From: Burkholderia sp.
GTDB lineage: Bacteria; Pseudomonadota; Gammaproteobacteria; Burkholderiales; Burkholderiaceae
Direction: 5' to 3'
DNA: 7,055 bases
Assembly (NCBI GenBank): GCA_030151225.1
Contig: JASLEG010000377.1
Coordinates: forward strand, 1-7,055
Every line of letters begins with the position of its first letter. Position 1 is the stretch's first letter. This document shows positions 6,117 to 7,055 of this stretch, one piece after another. Below the pieces are notes generated by a model. That model was given only the letters and a program-made list of their open reading frames with translations. It had not been told where the DNA came from and made no database searches. Made by a program: the position numbers and the translations under genes.

Positions 6117-7055
6117 TTATAGATTGAACTTATTTATCACAAGCACTGGATTGCACGTGTCGTTTATTATCGTGTTTTTATCAACATCAAGTCTTATATT
6201 GCCTGTAAGCCAGGGCCCGCCATAAAGGTAAAGTTTTGAGAGCGCAACCCCGAATGCGTCGGCGTCCATTGTGCCGTTCACTATGTATATGTCCTGTGCT
6301 GCTAAGTTTTTTTGACCCCCGTCCAGCATGAAAACTTTGATCGCAAGCTGGTTCAACCCGAGAGTGTAAACGAGCTCCAGCCTGTAATACTCGTTAAGGA
6401 CAATGTTGTAGTTGACCGCCTTTGTTGCCTGACTTTTGTGGAAAACAAGGCTAAGCGCGTTTGACCTCGATATTGAAACCGTCATGCACGGTTCCAAATC
6501 AAATAACTCTCCCGCAAACTTAGCCTGCACAACAAAATCAAAACCAAAAAATATGCTTTCCTCGGGCTTCAGTCTAAATTTATTGACCGAAACCGCATCA
6601 ACCAAATCGTATGTCATCGCAAGCTCCCTTTTGTTGAGACCGGCGCAATTGTACATGTTTATGGGAAAAAGACTGTTCCCGTCAGGATTTACAAGAACTA
6701 TCCCGAGCCGCTTAGAATACATAGAGCGCTGTGTCTCCGTGTCCTTCAAATCGACAAACGTCGTGGAGTCCGTGAGCCTGTTGCTGAAATTGTCGGTTAC
6801 CGCCTGCTTTTCGCCGTCAGTCAGCTCGGCTATCTTGTCGGTGTCGTATACTGTTTCATCGGTAAACTTGGCAAGCTCCTCAAGTATATTAAACTCAGAC
6901 ATTGCCTCTTCCATACCTGGGTACGCCTGCATACTTTCCTTAAGGCCAGGCGCCATGCCAACTGTGGCGTCCTCCTCATATTTTGCGAGGTAGCACTCCC
7001 ACCAGCCTATCTTGCCCATGAAGCGCTTGTCTGAAGGCTGCACGTTGCTGACGCG
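6117..7055 (-). CDS. Structural-type protein, 5' end beyond window; LamG/jelly-roll-like C-terminal half
   Basis: The frame is open from the right edge (7055) to the TAA at 6119-6117, so at least 312 codons are present. A GTG at 7043 and an ATG at 7019 could start it. Neither has the A-rich leader seen at every other start, so I judge the true start to be outside the window. Counting from the GTG, residues 1-110 are charged and helical (KIGWWECYLAKYEED near the front). Residues 112-310 are beta-rich. The order FFGFDFVVQAKF (165-176), LSLVFHK, then YYRLELVYTLGLNQLAIKVFMLDGG split over 219-243, and a closing LYLYGGPWLTGNIRLDV (271-287) resembles LamG/concanavalin-like sandwiches. There the strand pair before a 'V-DG' turn and the G-x-I closing strand are typical. 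It could be a virion decoration, neck or adhesin-type protein. I do not recognise the family. Confidence 0.8.
   Translation of the reverse strand, partial: RVSNVQPSDKRFMGKIGWWECYLAKYEEDATVGMAPGLKESMQAYPGMEEAMSEFNILEELAKFTDETVYDTDKIAELTDGEKQAVTDNFSNRLTDSTTFVDLKDTETQRSMYSKRLGIVLVNPDGNSLFPINMYNCAGLNKRELAMTYDLVDAVSVNKFRLKPEESIFFGFDFVVQAKFAGELFDLEPCMTVSISRSNALSLVFHKSQATKAVNYNIVLNEYYRLELVYTLGLNQLAIKVFMLDGGQKNLAAQDIYIVNGTMDADAFGVALSKLYLYGGPWLTGNIRLDVDKNTIINDTCNPVLVINKFNL

Noticed and set aside
6436..6993. 185-codon plus-strand open frame
   Set aside because: Ser-rich translation opposite the beta-rich structural gene; no leader, no neighbours on that strand, typical shadow.
7017..7043. GTG at 7043 or ATG at 7019 as the true start of the rightmost gene
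   Set aside because: The frame stays open to the window edge, and the bases upstream of both codons are GC-balanced and lack the A-rich leader found at all other starts. A start outside the window is more likely.

Overview
The window looks like part of the late (virion structural) region of a contractile-tailed, T4-like phage or prophage. All seven coding regions lie on the minus strand, so transcription runs from position 7055 towards position 1. They are packed with gaps of only 6 to 59 bases, as in one polycistronic unit. The anchor is a 906-residue tail sheath protein (2521-5241), recognised from its N-terminal and C-terminal sheath signatures. A 197-residue protein with tail tube (gp19-type) character (657-1250) supports it. 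There are no metabolic, regulatory, RNA, CRISPR or transposon genes, and no coding region on the plus strand.

In transcription order the layout is: (1) a structural-type protein cut by the right edge, with a C-terminal half that reads like a LamG/jelly-roll beta sandwich; (2) a 262-residue protein with a very acidic N-terminus and helical core, possibly a small terminase (gp16-like) subunit; (3) the tail sheath, enlarged by an in-frame fibronectin type III-like domain; (4) a 402-residue, mostly helical protein of unknown function between sheath and tube; (5) the tail tube; (6) a perfect 8-bp-stem hairpin; (7) a 181-residue orphan; (8) the first 15 codons of another gene running off the left edge. 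In T4 the order is gp16-gp17-gp18-gp19, so the order here is similar, but gp17 (large terminase) is absent from its usual place and an extra gene separates sheath from tube.

None of the six visible start codons has a Shine-Dalgarno GGAGG-type site. The ATGs follow A-rich, AT-rich leaders, and three of these share the element TAAC(AT/G)AAAAAT. A-rich, Shine-Dalgarno-free starts are characteristic of Bacteroidota, so I infer a phage of a Bacteroidota host. The large sheath and relaxed gene sizes fit a large-genome myovirus. Both points are inference, because no host marker is present. A tailocin or other contractile injection system cannot be strictly excluded.

The sheath and tube would form the contractile tail. 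The unassigned proteins probably act in tail or head assembly or decorate the particle, judged only by position. I see no clearly new biological system. The most distinctive points are the FN3-like insertion in the sheath, the orphan between sheath and tube, the shared start-site leader, and the hairpin after the tube gene.
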